Shown in pieces: positions 24,740-31,590 of a stretch of DNA of 31,590 nucleotides. This DNA is from CAZJHX01 sp964545715 (lineage in GTDB: Bacteria > Myxococcota_A > UBA9042 > GCA-2863065). Made by a program: the position numbers and the translations under genes. Location of the stretch: contig CAZJHX010000128.1 of assembly GCA_964545715.1 (NCBI GenBank), forward strand, positions 1-31,590. The letters run 5' to 3'. How positions within the stretch are numbered: position 1 is the first letter of the stretch; every line of letters begins with the position of its first letter. The notes beneath the pieces are model-generated. The model ran no database searches. It had not been told where the DNA came from and was given only the letters and a program-made list of their open reading frames with translations.

Positions 24740-26010
24740 CCCAATAGCGGCATCTCTTCGACGCCGATCAGCGGGAACAGCGACGTGACCAGCTCATGGT
24801 CGCGTACGCCGGCCAGCTTCCTCATCGACTGGTGCACGTGCTTGCACTCGATGCGCACGCCGCCCGAGTCCACCGTTTTCAGGGTCTTGGGATCGACTGA
24901 GACCGCCTCCTGACGATGCGTCGTGGCGCCGATGACGGTGTTGCCCGGGATGCCCTTGCCCATCAGCATCATGCTGCCGATCGACCAATGGTCCTTGCCG
25001 TTGCCGCTGTTGTAGCGCGGCGTGCGGGCGAAGTCGCTGCCCACCACCACGATCAGGTCGTCCGCGATGCCCAGCCGCTCGGCCTCGTCCCACGCGAAGT
25101 CGATGCCCTGCAGCAGCTGGGTCATCCGGCTCTCGCCGCGGTTGTCGTGGTCGCCGTGGGTGTCAAAGCCGCCCAGCGTCATGTTGGACGTCTTGGCCAG
25201 CCCCGCCTTGAACGCGACCATGGACAGCTGAGCCTGGCGCCGCAGCTGATCGTCCTCCACGTCCTCGGGCATGTACTGCAGCAGCGCTTTGATCTCGTTG
25301 TCCCCCAGCCGCGCCTTGAACAGCTGGCCCACCGACTTGCGCGCCTTAGGCAGCAGGTTGGAGCCCAGCAGCATGTCGCGCCGCCGCTGTTGAGCGGCCA
25401 TCACGCGCGCAAAGGTCTTGTCGGTGTGGAAGAGCGGGCTGTCCGACTCGTCCCCGATCCGGTTGGGGTGCGCGATGCGGCGGATGAGCCCCAGATTGCC
25501 CAGCCGTGTCGGCGCGACGGTGCCGGCCGTGAAGTCGTAGCCGCCAAACGACACGTACGACATCGGGCTGTCCGGCGCCGAGGCCGTTGCGATCAGCGCC
25601 GCCAGCGCCGGGTAACCCTCGGCCAGCTTGCCGCTCCACGTATTGCGCGTGCCGACCGTGTGACTGTTGGTCGTGCAGTCCAGGCCGTTGATGACCATCG
25701 TGCGCTTGTAGTGCTTTTGGAAGAAGGCGTCGTTGTCACCGATCGGCGCGTATTTGATGTTGCCGGCGGTGAGGATGTCGTCGGTGAAATAGTGGTTCAC
25801 CGGGTCCTCTTCCAGCTCGTCTTTGGCGCCCTTGGGGTCGCACAAGATCGTCGGATCCCAGCCGCCCCCGGCGTGGACAAACAGCCAGTACGGCGGCGGC
25901 GCCAGCGCCTTGCCTTCCGCCGCGGCGGCCAGCGTTGGGAAGCTGCCGAGACACAGCCCGGCGGCGGAGGCGATCTTCATGAAGGAGCGTCGGCTCAGAT
26001 TGTTGGTCAT
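24736..26010 (-). CDS. DUF1501 family Tat-exported protein
   Basis: The ATG at 26010 gives MTNNLSRRSFMKIASAAG, a textbook twin-arginine signal (SRRSFMK), and has GGAG (26021-26018) seven bases upstream; the in-frame start at 26163 would lie inside the upstream gene. The 424-residue protein has the DUF1501 hallmarks GGFDTHGDHDNRG and VVVGSDFARTPRYNSGNGKDHW, resembling the alkaline phosphatase/sulfatase-like fold. Its biochemical role is not known. It follows the DUF1592-type cytochrome-like gene by 11 bp, and the upstream TAA is part of its ribosome site (TAAGGAG), so they are co-translated. Export after folding suggests a bound cofactor or metal. Confidence 0.85.
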   Translation of the reverse strand: MTNNLSRRSFMKIASAAGLCLGSFPTLAAAAEGKALAPPPYWLFVHAGGGWDPTILCDPKGAKDELEEDPVNHYFTDDILTAGNIKYAPIGDNDAFFQKHYKRTMVINGLDCTTNSHTVGTRNTWSGKLAEGYPALAALIATASAPDSPMSYVSFGGYDFTAGTVAPTRLGNLGLIRRIAHPNRIGDESDSPLFHTDKTFARVMAAQQRRRDMLLGSNLLPKARKSVGQLFKARLGDNEIKALLQYMPEDVEDDQLRRQAQLSMVAFKAGLAKTSNMTLGGFDTHGDHDNRGESRMTQLLQGIDFAWDEAERLGIADDLIVVVGSDFARTPRYNSGNGKDHWSIGSMMLMGKGIPGNTVIGATTHRQEAVSVDPKTLKTVDSGGVRIECKHVHQSMRKLAGVRDHELVTSLFPLIGVEEMPLLG

Positions 26011-26021
26011 CCCAGGGCTCC

Positions 26022-28295
26022 TTATTCGTACAGGAATCGCCAGTCGGCGATCAGATAGGTGAGAACGGCGGACCACGCGCGAATCGTATAGTTGTCGTCG
26101 TGCACAACGCGCTCCTCGTCCGGCAGCTCCGCATCGGTCCAGAAGTCGCGGTTGTGGCGGCAATGCCAGGTCAGGTCGTGACTGAGCTCGTCGTTGTCGA
26201 TGGCCCCCAGCCCCTCGCGCCAGGTGTCCATGAAGAGCTGGAACGTGTGCTCGATCTCCGGGCTGGACAGCGCCAGGTGCTCCCCCAGAATCCGCTTGTG
26301 CAGGTACTGGATGTTGACCCGGATGGCCTCCACCGCGGCCGGCACTTCGAAGCCGTTGATGTCGGTCGGCTCATAGGACGGCTCGACAAACGGCAGCAGC
26401 AGCCGCTCCGAAGGCTCCTTGGCAAAGTCGCGCGGCGCCAGCAGGCACCCCATCTCCGCCGCCATCCGCATCTGGATGTTGGCCATCATGCCGTTGGGCT
26501 CGGTGATGCGGCGCGTGATCTGGTCCGAGTCGATGCCGCCGTAAAAGAACAGGAACTGATCGCGGTGCGTGAGCTGGTTGCGGTCCTTGACGCGGCGCTT
26601 CCACGGATAGCCGAGCACGGCCACGATGCGGTCGTCCAGGCGCTCGGGGGTCAGCAGCTGCGCGGTGCCGAGCGGCGCGATGGCGTCCTCTTCTTCCGGC
26701 GTCAGCCCCTCGCCCGCGACGGCGCGATAGAACGGGCTGAGGATGATGTCGGCTACGATGGTCTTGAGCCGGTGCTCGTTGGCCATGAGCTTCTCGGCGA
26801 CCGTCTGCAGAAAGTCCTTCTCAATGTTGAAGAACGCCAGCTTGGCCGCGTACCGCGGGTCTGTCTCGTCCGTCGGATTCTCTACCGGCGCTCGCCCGAC
26901 CAGCCCCTGGTAGACGATCTTGACGGCTGCCAGCGCAAACCGCTCGTCCTGCGTGATGCGCTTGGCCAGCCACTGCAGGCTGCTCAGCTTGTCTTCGGAC
27001 CCGATGGCGTCCTTGCCGAAGCCCGGCGGGCGCAGCGACTCAGGCCAGCCCGTTTCCGGCGGGCGGTAGCGGCCACGGTCGTCCCAGTTTTGGAAGGCGC
27101 CGGCGATCGGGTCGACCTCGGCGTGACACTTGGCGCAGGTCGGGTTGTTCATCGTGGGGTTGTGGTCCTGCACCTGGGTCGGATCCAGCGGCCGCTCGCC
27201 CGATTTCAAGATGTCCGTCGCCAGGAAGAGGTCCAGCACCATGCGCCCGCGGTGGCGGTTCAGGTTGGTGGCCGTTGTCGGAAAGCGGTTCAGGAACATG
27301 GCCGACGTCAAGATGCCGGCGTGCGGGATGCCGACGATCCGGCCCTCTCGAAGCTCCTGCGGGTCGGCCTCGTTGTCGAACCCCACGTCGCCCAGTCCGT
27401 AGACGCGGGCGCTGTACGGGTTCACCACCATGTAGTCGGCCGTCAGGATCTCGGTGAACGGCCGGTTGTTCTTCACGACGTACGCGACCAGGTCCAGCGG
27501 CTCTCGCGCCACGCTGTCGTTGGTGTGCTCATACGCAAACTCCGCCCAGGGGCTGTCCGGCAGGTCCTTGTAGAACTTGCGCTCCGGGTAGTCGTCCTCC
27601 TCCAGCAGGTTGGTCGCGTTGTCGCCGCGCAGGTACTTATTGGTGTGCAGCTTCTCGTTCATCCACAGGCGCAGCACGTCGTAAAAGGCGTCCCGCTTCA
27701 GGTAGCCGTCGATGGCGCTGGTAAACGCGGCCTCGCCACCCTCCTGTACCGCCGCGATCTCTTCCGCGGCCGGCAGCTCGCCGACCAGCTGCATCTTTGC
27801 GTGGCGCAGCGTCTGCCCCAGGTCGCGCAGCTGCACGCGCTCCATAATGGCGGCGTCCGCGCTGATCGACTGGCAGCTCTGCGGGTTTTTGAACCGCTCG
27901 ACCAGCCCCGCCAGCGCGTCAAAGTCCGCCGTGCCGCGCTGCAGCTGCTCGCCGCCGCCGTGCGCGATCTCGTTGGCCGGCTTCAGCAGCAGGATCGAGT
28001 CGCCCTCGTATTCGTACAAGGCGACCTCGCGCACGGCCTCCAGATTTCGGCTGAGGTAGTTGCTCTCGCTAGGCGACGCCAGGACCAGCTTGGAGTGGCG
28101 GGCCAGCCCGGTCGCCGTGTGGCACGCGATGCACCGCTTCTCCAGCACCGGTATCGAGACCTGTTTTTGAAAATACTCTGCGTCGGAGATGCAGCCGGGA
28201 TCGGCGGTGATATCCGCCTCATCTTCCGCGCCGCATGCCGTCAGAAACACGCCGAGTGCAAAAACACCCAGCACGCGCAAACGTCGACTACTCAA
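26022..28295 (-). CDS. DUF1592/DUF1588 family cytochrome c-like lipoprotein
   Basis: A TTG at 28295 is preferred: GGAGG (28308-28304) stands eight bases upstream and the product starts MSSRRLRVLGVFALGVFLTAC, a lipoprotein signal with Cys21. An ATG at 28319 would place the ribosome site inside the gene. The protein (757 residues) has CIACH (Cys55-His59) and CAKCH (Cys387-His391), two haem c-binding motifs. Text typical of DUF1592 (EILTADYMVVNPYSARVYGL) precedes text typical of DUF1588 (NRHRGRMVLDLFLATDIL, CAKCHAEVDPIAGAFQNWDD). These domains are common in Planctomycetes and Myxococcota, usually beside DUF1501 or DUF1552 partners. A periplasmic redox role is inferred from the haem motifs; no substrate is known. 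Confidence 0.85.
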   Translation of the reverse strand: MSSRRLRVLGVFALGVFLTACGAEDEADITADPGCISDAEYFQKQVSIPVLEKRCIACHTATGLARHSKLVLASPSESNYLSRNLEAVREVALYEYEGDSILLLKPANEIAHGGGEQLQRGTADFDALAGLVERFKNPQSCQSISADAAIMERVQLRDLGQTLRHAKMQLVGELPAAEEIAAVQEGGEAAFTSAIDGYLKRDAFYDVLRLWMNEKLHTNKYLRGDNATNLLEEDDYPERKFYKDLPDSPWAEFAYEHTNDSVAREPLDLVAYVVKNNRPFTEILTADYMVVNPYSARVYGLGDVGFDNEADPQELREGRIVGIPHAGILTSAMFLNRFPTTATNLNRHRGRMVLDLFLATDILKSGERPLDPTQVQDHNPTMNNPTCAKCHAEVDPIAGAFQNWDDRGRYRPPETGWPESLRPPGFGKDAIGSEDKLSSLQWLAKRITQDERFALAAVKIVYQGLVGRAPVENPTDETDPRYAAKLAFFNIEKDFLQTVAEKLMANEHRLKTIVADIILSPFYRAVAGEGLTPEEEDAIAPLGTAQLLTPERLDDRIVAVLGYPWKRRVKDRNQLTHRDQFLFFYGGIDSDQITRRITEPNGMMANIQMRMAAEMGCLLAPRDFAKEPSERLLLPFVEPSYEPTDINGFEVPAAVEAIRVNIQYLHKRILGEHLALSSPEIEHTFQLFMDTWREGLGAIDNDELSHDLTWHCRHNRDFWTDAELPDEERVVHDDNYTIRAWSAVLTYLIADWRFLYE

Positions 28296-28303
28296 AAATA
28301 TGT

Positions 28304-28308
28304 CCTCC
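28304..28308 (-). promoter_or_regulatory. Ribosome binding site that decides a TTG start
   Basis: The minus-strand GGAGG lies eight bases before TTG 28295. It favours this start over the upstream ATG at 28319, whose coding sequence would contain it. Confidence 0.5.
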
Positions 28309-28379
28309 AGAAACAGCATGCGTGCTGAAAGCAAGGTTCGCGCCATCAGCAACTGCCTGAAATCACATGCGCCGGCTGC

Positions 28380-28426
28380 AAAAAGGGGGTGGGTGGACAG
28401 TCCACCAGCGGGTCATTTGGACTGTC
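28380..28426 (-). terminator. Overlapping hairpins after the TonB-like gene
   Basis: The palindrome GGTGGACAGTCCACC (28392-28406) is followed on the minus strand by CACCCCC and five Ts (28384-28380), a weak intrinsic-terminator layout. An alternative 9-bp stem pairs 28396-28404 with 28418-28426, so two folds compete for the same bases. Confidence 0.45.
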
Positions 28427-28432
28427 GGGGCG

Positions 28433-29278
28433 CTATCCGCGGCGCGCGTTCAGGCGGAAATCGAAGGGCACTTTGATGCTGCGCTTGCCCCAATGCAGCT
28501 GGGGCGGCGGGGCGGGCAGGCGGCCGATCGACGCCATGGCTTTGAGCGCCGCGCGGTCCAGCACTCGGTGGCCGGAGGATCGCACGACCTGGCTGGAGAT
28601 GATCTTGCCCGAGGCGTCGATGAGCACCTCCACCACGACCAGGCCCTCCAGGCCCAGGCGCGCGCCCGCCGCAGGGTAATAGAACCGCTTGTGCACGGCG
28701 GAAGAGACCCGGCCGACGTAGCCGGCCAGCATCGCCTTGAGATCGACCTCAGGCTCGCCTTTTGCGGCGCCGTCCGTCGCGCCCTCGTCCGCGCCGCTGA
28801 CGGCGGGTCCGGTCTGCTGCCCATCCGAGTCCGCTGTCCCCTCTCCGTCGCCCAACACCGGCGCGGTTGGCAGCTCGGTGCCGGCGGTCGATGCCGCGGG
28901 CGAGGCGTACGCGGCCGCTGTGGCGGTGGTTATCGGCTTCAGGTTTGCCTTTCGACGCGCGCGCACCCGGCGCCGCACGGGGATCGGCTTAGGCCGCCGA
29001 ACCGGCTTCAAGTGCTCCAGCTGCGCCACCGCAACGCGCTCGGGCGCCGGCTCGATGTCCGGCACCTCGGCCAGCGTGAACTCCACCAGGTCAGGCTCCT
29101 CGACAGCCTCTTGCTCGGCCTGGACCACGATGTCGGTGACGACGGCGTGCAGCGGCTCGGGATCGACGACTCGGACGGAGTCAAAGGGACCGAGCGTAAC
29201 GATCCACATCACGATCGACGCGTGGATTAGCCCCGCGACAACCGTGCTGGCCGCCAACTCCGATTCCATGAGGTGCAT
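28433..29278 (-). CDS. TonB-like energy transducer
   Basis: The start is ATG 29278 (an ATG at 29269 is the alternative), with GAGG upstream. The 281-residue protein has an N-terminal membrane anchor (STVVAGLIHASIVMWIVTLG), a Pro/Glu/Arg-rich periplasm-spanning region with basic XPXRR repeats, an acidic Gly/Ala/Asp linker, and a TonB C-terminal domain (AVHKRFYYPAAGARLGLEGL, VVRSSGHRVLDRAALKAM). TonB couples the proton motive force through ExbB/ExbD to outer-membrane receptors; no exbB, exbD or receptor gene is in the window. It has its own promoter (29329-29356). The upstream neighbours carry Fur-like boxes, and iron uptake is the expected context. Confidence 0.85.
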   Translation of the reverse strand: MHLMESELAASTVVAGLIHASIVMWIVTLGPFDSVRVVDPEPLHAVVTDIVVQAEQEAVEEPDLVEFTLAEVPDIEPAPERVAVAQLEHLKPVRRPKPIPVRRRVRARRKANLKPITTATAAAYASPAASTAGTELPTAPVLGDGEGTADSDGQQTGPAVSGADEGATDGAAKGEPEVDLKAMLAGYVGRVSSAVHKRFYYPAAGARLGLEGLVVVEVLIDASGKIISSQVVRSSGHRVLDRAALKAMASIGRLPAPPPQLHWGKRSIKVPFDFRLNARRG

Positions 29279-29328
29279 CGACCTCGGTTCCTCACCCCGC
29301 CGTTTTCGTGGTCTGACCCTGTTTCCAG

Positions 29329-29356
29329 ATTATACGGCTGCCTGAACATGCGGCAA
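29329..29356 (-). promoter_or_regulatory. Sigma70-type promoter of the TonB-like gene
   Basis: On the minus strand the -10 is a perfect TATAAT (29334-29329) and the -35 is TTGCCG (29356-29351, four of six consensus bases), with a 16-bp spacer. It implies a leader of about 45 bases before ATG 29278. Confidence 0.6.
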
Positions 29357-29376
29357 ACATGAACGGGCCGAAGCGG

Positions 29377-29441
29377 GCTAGGTGACTGGTGCCAAACGGC
29401 TCCGCGAGGGGCGTGACGTCGTTCGGCACCAGTCACCTAGC
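29377..29441 (-). terminator. Long inverted repeat at the end of the FMN-binding gene
   Basis: Perfect 17-bp arms, GCTAGGTGACTGGTGCC at 29377-29393 and its reverse complement at 29425-29441, are separated by 31 bp, with a further four matched bases (AACG/CGTT) after one mismatch. The right arm contains the TAG stop (29439-29437). No U-tract follows, so it could be a Rho-type terminator, an mRNA-stabilising hairpin, or a small mobile palindrome. Confidence 0.6.
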
Positions 29442-30069
29442 TGGACTGCGCAGCGTGGGAACGGCTGGCTTGCCGCGCTCGCTCTCGCTTGAGGATCAGG
29501 GTCTCGATCAGGATGAGCGAGCGCTTCACACCGCGCGCCATCGCCTTGGCGGAGATCGTCGCACCCGAGATGGCCGAGATGTCCCTGCCGACCCGGATCG
29601 GGTCCGCGCTGGTCTTGCCGCGGAACTGCGTGCGGAAGCGCCGGTGCGTGATCTCCTCGCCGTAGGACTCGCGGTAGACCATGACGGCGACCTGGGCGAC
29701 CTTGCCGTCGATGCCGACCTTCACCGCGTAGGTGATCGGCTCGTGCTGGCCCAGCTCGTTGTCGATGATTGCGTAGCCGTCGATGCGCTCACTGCTCATG
29801 CCGACATACACCGTGACGGAGGATGAGGGCAGGTAGCCGAGGATGCGGCCCAGGTCACGGCGCTGTGTCTGGCCGAGCTCAAATCGCTCGAACGTGACCC
29901 GCTCCGATGTCTTGAAAAACGCCTTCAATACCGATGAGCGCGAGTGATACACGCCCTGCGCCGCCGCGTCTTGTGGGGTGACGAGGCATGTCGCGGCCAG
30001 GCACACGGCGGCAGCCAAAACCATGCTGGCGCCAAGCTGTGTTTCTGTCTTGTTGTTATTGAAAACCAT
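29437..30069 (-). CDS. Periplasmic FMN-binding domain protein
   Basis: The product (210 residues from ATG 30069) begins with a signal peptide ending near PQDAAAQ. The C-terminal half is an FMN-binding domain (PF04205-like): EPITYAVKVGIDGKVAQVAV and, near the end, DISAISGATISA. In this family the Thr of the SGAT motif (Thr171) receives FMN covalently from the flavin transferase ApbE, making an extracytosolic electron carrier. The start is uncertain: the frame opens at TTG 30075, ATG 30069 lies inside a Fur-like box, and ATG 30024 also gives a signal peptide. It follows the porin gene by 88 bp. An electron transfer role in iron reduction is inferred. Confidence 0.8.
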   Translation of the reverse strand: MVFNNNKTETQLGASMVLAAAVCLAATCLVTPQDAAAQGVYHSRSSVLKAFFKTSERVTFERFELGQTQRRDLGRILGYLPSSSVTVYVGMSSERIDGYAIIDNELGQHEPITYAVKVGIDGKVAQVAVMVYRESYGEEITHRRFRTQFRGKTSADPIRVGRDISAISGATISAKAMARGVKRSLILIETLILKRERARQASRSHAAQSS

Positions 30070-30079
30070 TATCAATATC
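30061..30079 (-). promoter_or_regulatory. Fur-like box at the FMN-binding gene
   Basis: The minus strand reads GATATTGATAATGGTTTTC, matching the classical Fur consensus GATAATGATAATCATTATC at 15 of 19 positions. It overlaps the possible starts at 30075 and 30069. Confidence 0.6.
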
Positions 30080-30157
30080 AGTAATCGGTATTGTGACCGA
30101 GTTCGTGAAGTGAATTCAACAGCCGTGATCGCCTTTTTGCCGGGGCCTTGAGCCGAA

Positions 30158-31366
30158 TCAGAACATGAACCCGATCCCCAAGTTGAAGCCGGTCGAATCG
30201 AGGCCCTGTCCGGGGTACTTGAGCACCACGTCAGCCTTGAATACGACCTGATCGACCGGGCGGTAGGTCAGGCCCGCGACGATCTCCTGGATGGCTCGCG
30301 CCTTGTCCGCGTCGGTCTTCTCGCGGCCCTCCACGGCGAACAGCGTGTCGTAGGTCTCGTAGCGCACAAACGGCACCAGCGCGTGGTCGGTGTCCATGGT
30401 CGCCAGCACGTTGTAGCCCAGCTCGACGTAGGCTCCGAAGAGCTGTGAGCCCAGGTCCGCGGCTTTGGCGTCGGGGTCCGTGTCGGGATCCGACGGCGTG
30501 GTCGCGGGGCGCAGCTTGTCGGTGTCACCGATCATGAACATGGCGGCTACCGCGCGCGCCTCCAAGCCCTTCCACTTGGCGCGCACGTCTGCGGAGAATC
30601 CCGAGACCGGCATGTCGATGTCTTTGCCGTCGGCGTCTTTCAAGTCGCCGTTTGGGCCCGCTGCGCTGTGGTAGCCGCTGAGGCCGATGATGACGCCCAG
30701 CGTGGGCTCATATTGCAGGCGTCCGGTCACGCCCAGGCCCTTGGCGTTGGCCTTGGCGACCTTCTGCCTGCCGCCGCGGATGCCGCTCTTGGACGAGAAG
30801 CCCAGCGGGTCCAGGCCGGAGATCAGGTACAGCTGGTATGTCAGCCCCTCAATCAGCTCGCCCGAGAAACCCAGACCGGCCTCGCGCCACGTGCTGGGGA
30901 TGATGTTCTTGGCGACGCTCGGCCGCTCCACGCCGTTGAAGATCGGCGGCTCGTGCCAGGTGTTGACGATGCCCATGGGCACCAGCAGGATGCCGCCGCG
31001 CAGGGTCAGGTAGCTCTTGTACAGCTTCCACTCGATCAGCGCCTGCTCGATGGCGACCTCGCCCGGCGCGTCCCCGCCCGCGACCAGCGTGTGCTCCACC
31101 TCGATCTCGGAGTGAAAGCTGATGGTGTCGGTGAAGCGGTGCCCCACGAAGAGGACCAGACGGTGCAGGTCCACGACTGAGCTGGACTCGTCCGCGTCCT
31201 CGACTTTGACCAGGTTGTAGTGCAGCTCGCCGTAGCCACCCAGCGTCGTTTTGGATGCGGGGGCGGCGCCCTCTGCGGGCAGATCCAGTTTGGGGCCCTG
31301 CGCGTTGGCCGGCGCTGCGACCAGCAGTGCGATTGCCGCGAGGCTTGTATAGATCGTTGTTTTCAT
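30158..31366 (-). CDS. Outer-membrane porin-like beta-barrel, Fur-box controlled
   Basis: The ATG at 31366 starts a signal peptide (MKTTIYTSLAAIALLVAAPANA). The 402-residue protein has alternating amphipathic strands (TLGGYGELHYNLVKV, VVDLHRLVLFVGHRF, YLTLRGGILLVPMG) and ends in Phe (GIGFMF), the C-terminal aromatic needed for barrel assembly. It resembles single-chain porins of the phosphate-selective or beta-barrel porin groups, but I cannot assign a subfamily. The substrate is unknown; a Fur-like box 15 bp upstream suggests metal-linked expression. A weak AGGA lies ten bases before the start. The FMN-binding gene is next downstream. Confidence 0.8.
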   Translation of the reverse strand: MKTTIYTSLAAIALLVAAPANAQGPKLDLPAEGAAPASKTTLGGYGELHYNLVKVEDADESSSVVDLHRLVLFVGHRFTDTISFHSEIEVEHTLVAGGDAPGEVAIEQALIEWKLYKSYLTLRGGILLVPMGIVNTWHEPPIFNGVERPSVAKNIIPSTWREAGLGFSGELIEGLTYQLYLISGLDPLGFSSKSGIRGGRQKVAKANAKGLGVTGRLQYEPTLGVIIGLSGYHSAAGPNGDLKDADGKDIDMPVSGFSADVRAKWKGLEARAVAAMFMIGDTDKLRPATTPSDPDTDPDAKAADLGSQLFGAYVELGYNVLATMDTDHALVPFVRYETYDTLFAVEGREKTDADKARAIQEIVAGLTYRPVDQVVFKADVVLKYPGQGLDSTGFNLGIGFMF

Positions 31367-31380
31367 GGCGGAACCATCCT

Positions 31381-31399
31381 GATATTGGTAATCATTATC
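31381..31399. promoter_or_regulatory. Strong Fur-like box upstream of the porin gene
   Basis: GATATTGGTAATCATTATC matches the Fur consensus at 17 of 19 positions, and the following CATTATC-type repeat extends it to overlapping units (31387-31405). It lies 15-33 bp before the porin ATG. No gene was seen from 31400 to the window end. Confidence 0.75.
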
Positions 31400-31590
31400 A
31401 TTATCAAGTAGGAGAGATCCTGCGATCGCACGGGAGCGCTGTCAACCCATTGGGAAACTTTCTTTCAACAATTGTGGTGGGTCTTCCGAAGAGAAGATCG
31501 CGTGACATGCGGTTGAGAAAAGAGCAACGGAGCACACCTAGTTGTCGAGATCGGAAGTTCGTTCCGTATTTGACCAGTCTTGCAGAGTCC

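Noticed and set aside
26100..28328. Plus-strand frame of 742 codons
   Set aside because: It is antisense to the DUF1592-type gene, which has haem motifs and a lipoprotein signal; the plus frame has low-complexity Val/Arg/Leu text only.

Overview
The window is GC-rich, gene-dense DNA that most resembles Myxococcota. Two proteins end in a MYXO-CTERM-type tail (short Cys/Gly motif, one membrane helix, Arg cluster). Secreted repeat proteins, lipoproteins and a DUF1592-type/DUF1501 pair fit the same group. This placement rests on protein signatures only; no rRNA or marker gene is present.

Region 1 (1-11876, minus strand) is a three-gene cell-surface operon. It encodes a giant Ig/CARDB-like protein (signal peptide to MYXO-CTERM anchor) split by one in-frame TGA, a collagen-like lipoprotein broken by a one-base frame change, and a thrombospondin type-3 repeat protein that runs off the left edge. 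Genes are linked by ATGA and TAATG overlaps. The TSP3 gene is open to the window edge, and only antisense ORFs look complete there.

Region 2 (11972-16990) holds a Tat-type lipoprotein with a PCO/ADO-like cupin, a response-regulator/histidine-kinase hybrid with a displaced phospho-acceptor His, a patatin-like lipase, an unrecognised cytoplasmic protein, and a PPC-like lipoprotein. A strong dyad lies between the last two, which are divergent.

Region 3 (16979-24721) holds a glyoxalase I/aquaporin operon, an FG-GAP repeat MYXO-CTERM protein coupled by an ATGA overlap to a GH38 alpha-mannosidase, a 346-bp gene-free stretch with what looks like a degenerate copy of a gene end, a TPR-like protein, and an exported protein of unknown function.

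Region 4 (24718-31590, minus strand) reads, in transcription order, Fur-box, porin, Fur-box, FMN-binding protein, hairpin, promoter, TonB-like protein, hairpins, DUF1592/DUF1588 cytochrome-like lipoprotein, DUF1501 Tat protein. A perfect palindrome carrying the stop codons of two convergent genes closes it. The two Fur-like boxes point to an iron-responsive envelope redox/uptake unit. The surface operon and the iron-linked porin/FMN unit are the best candidates for little-described systems.
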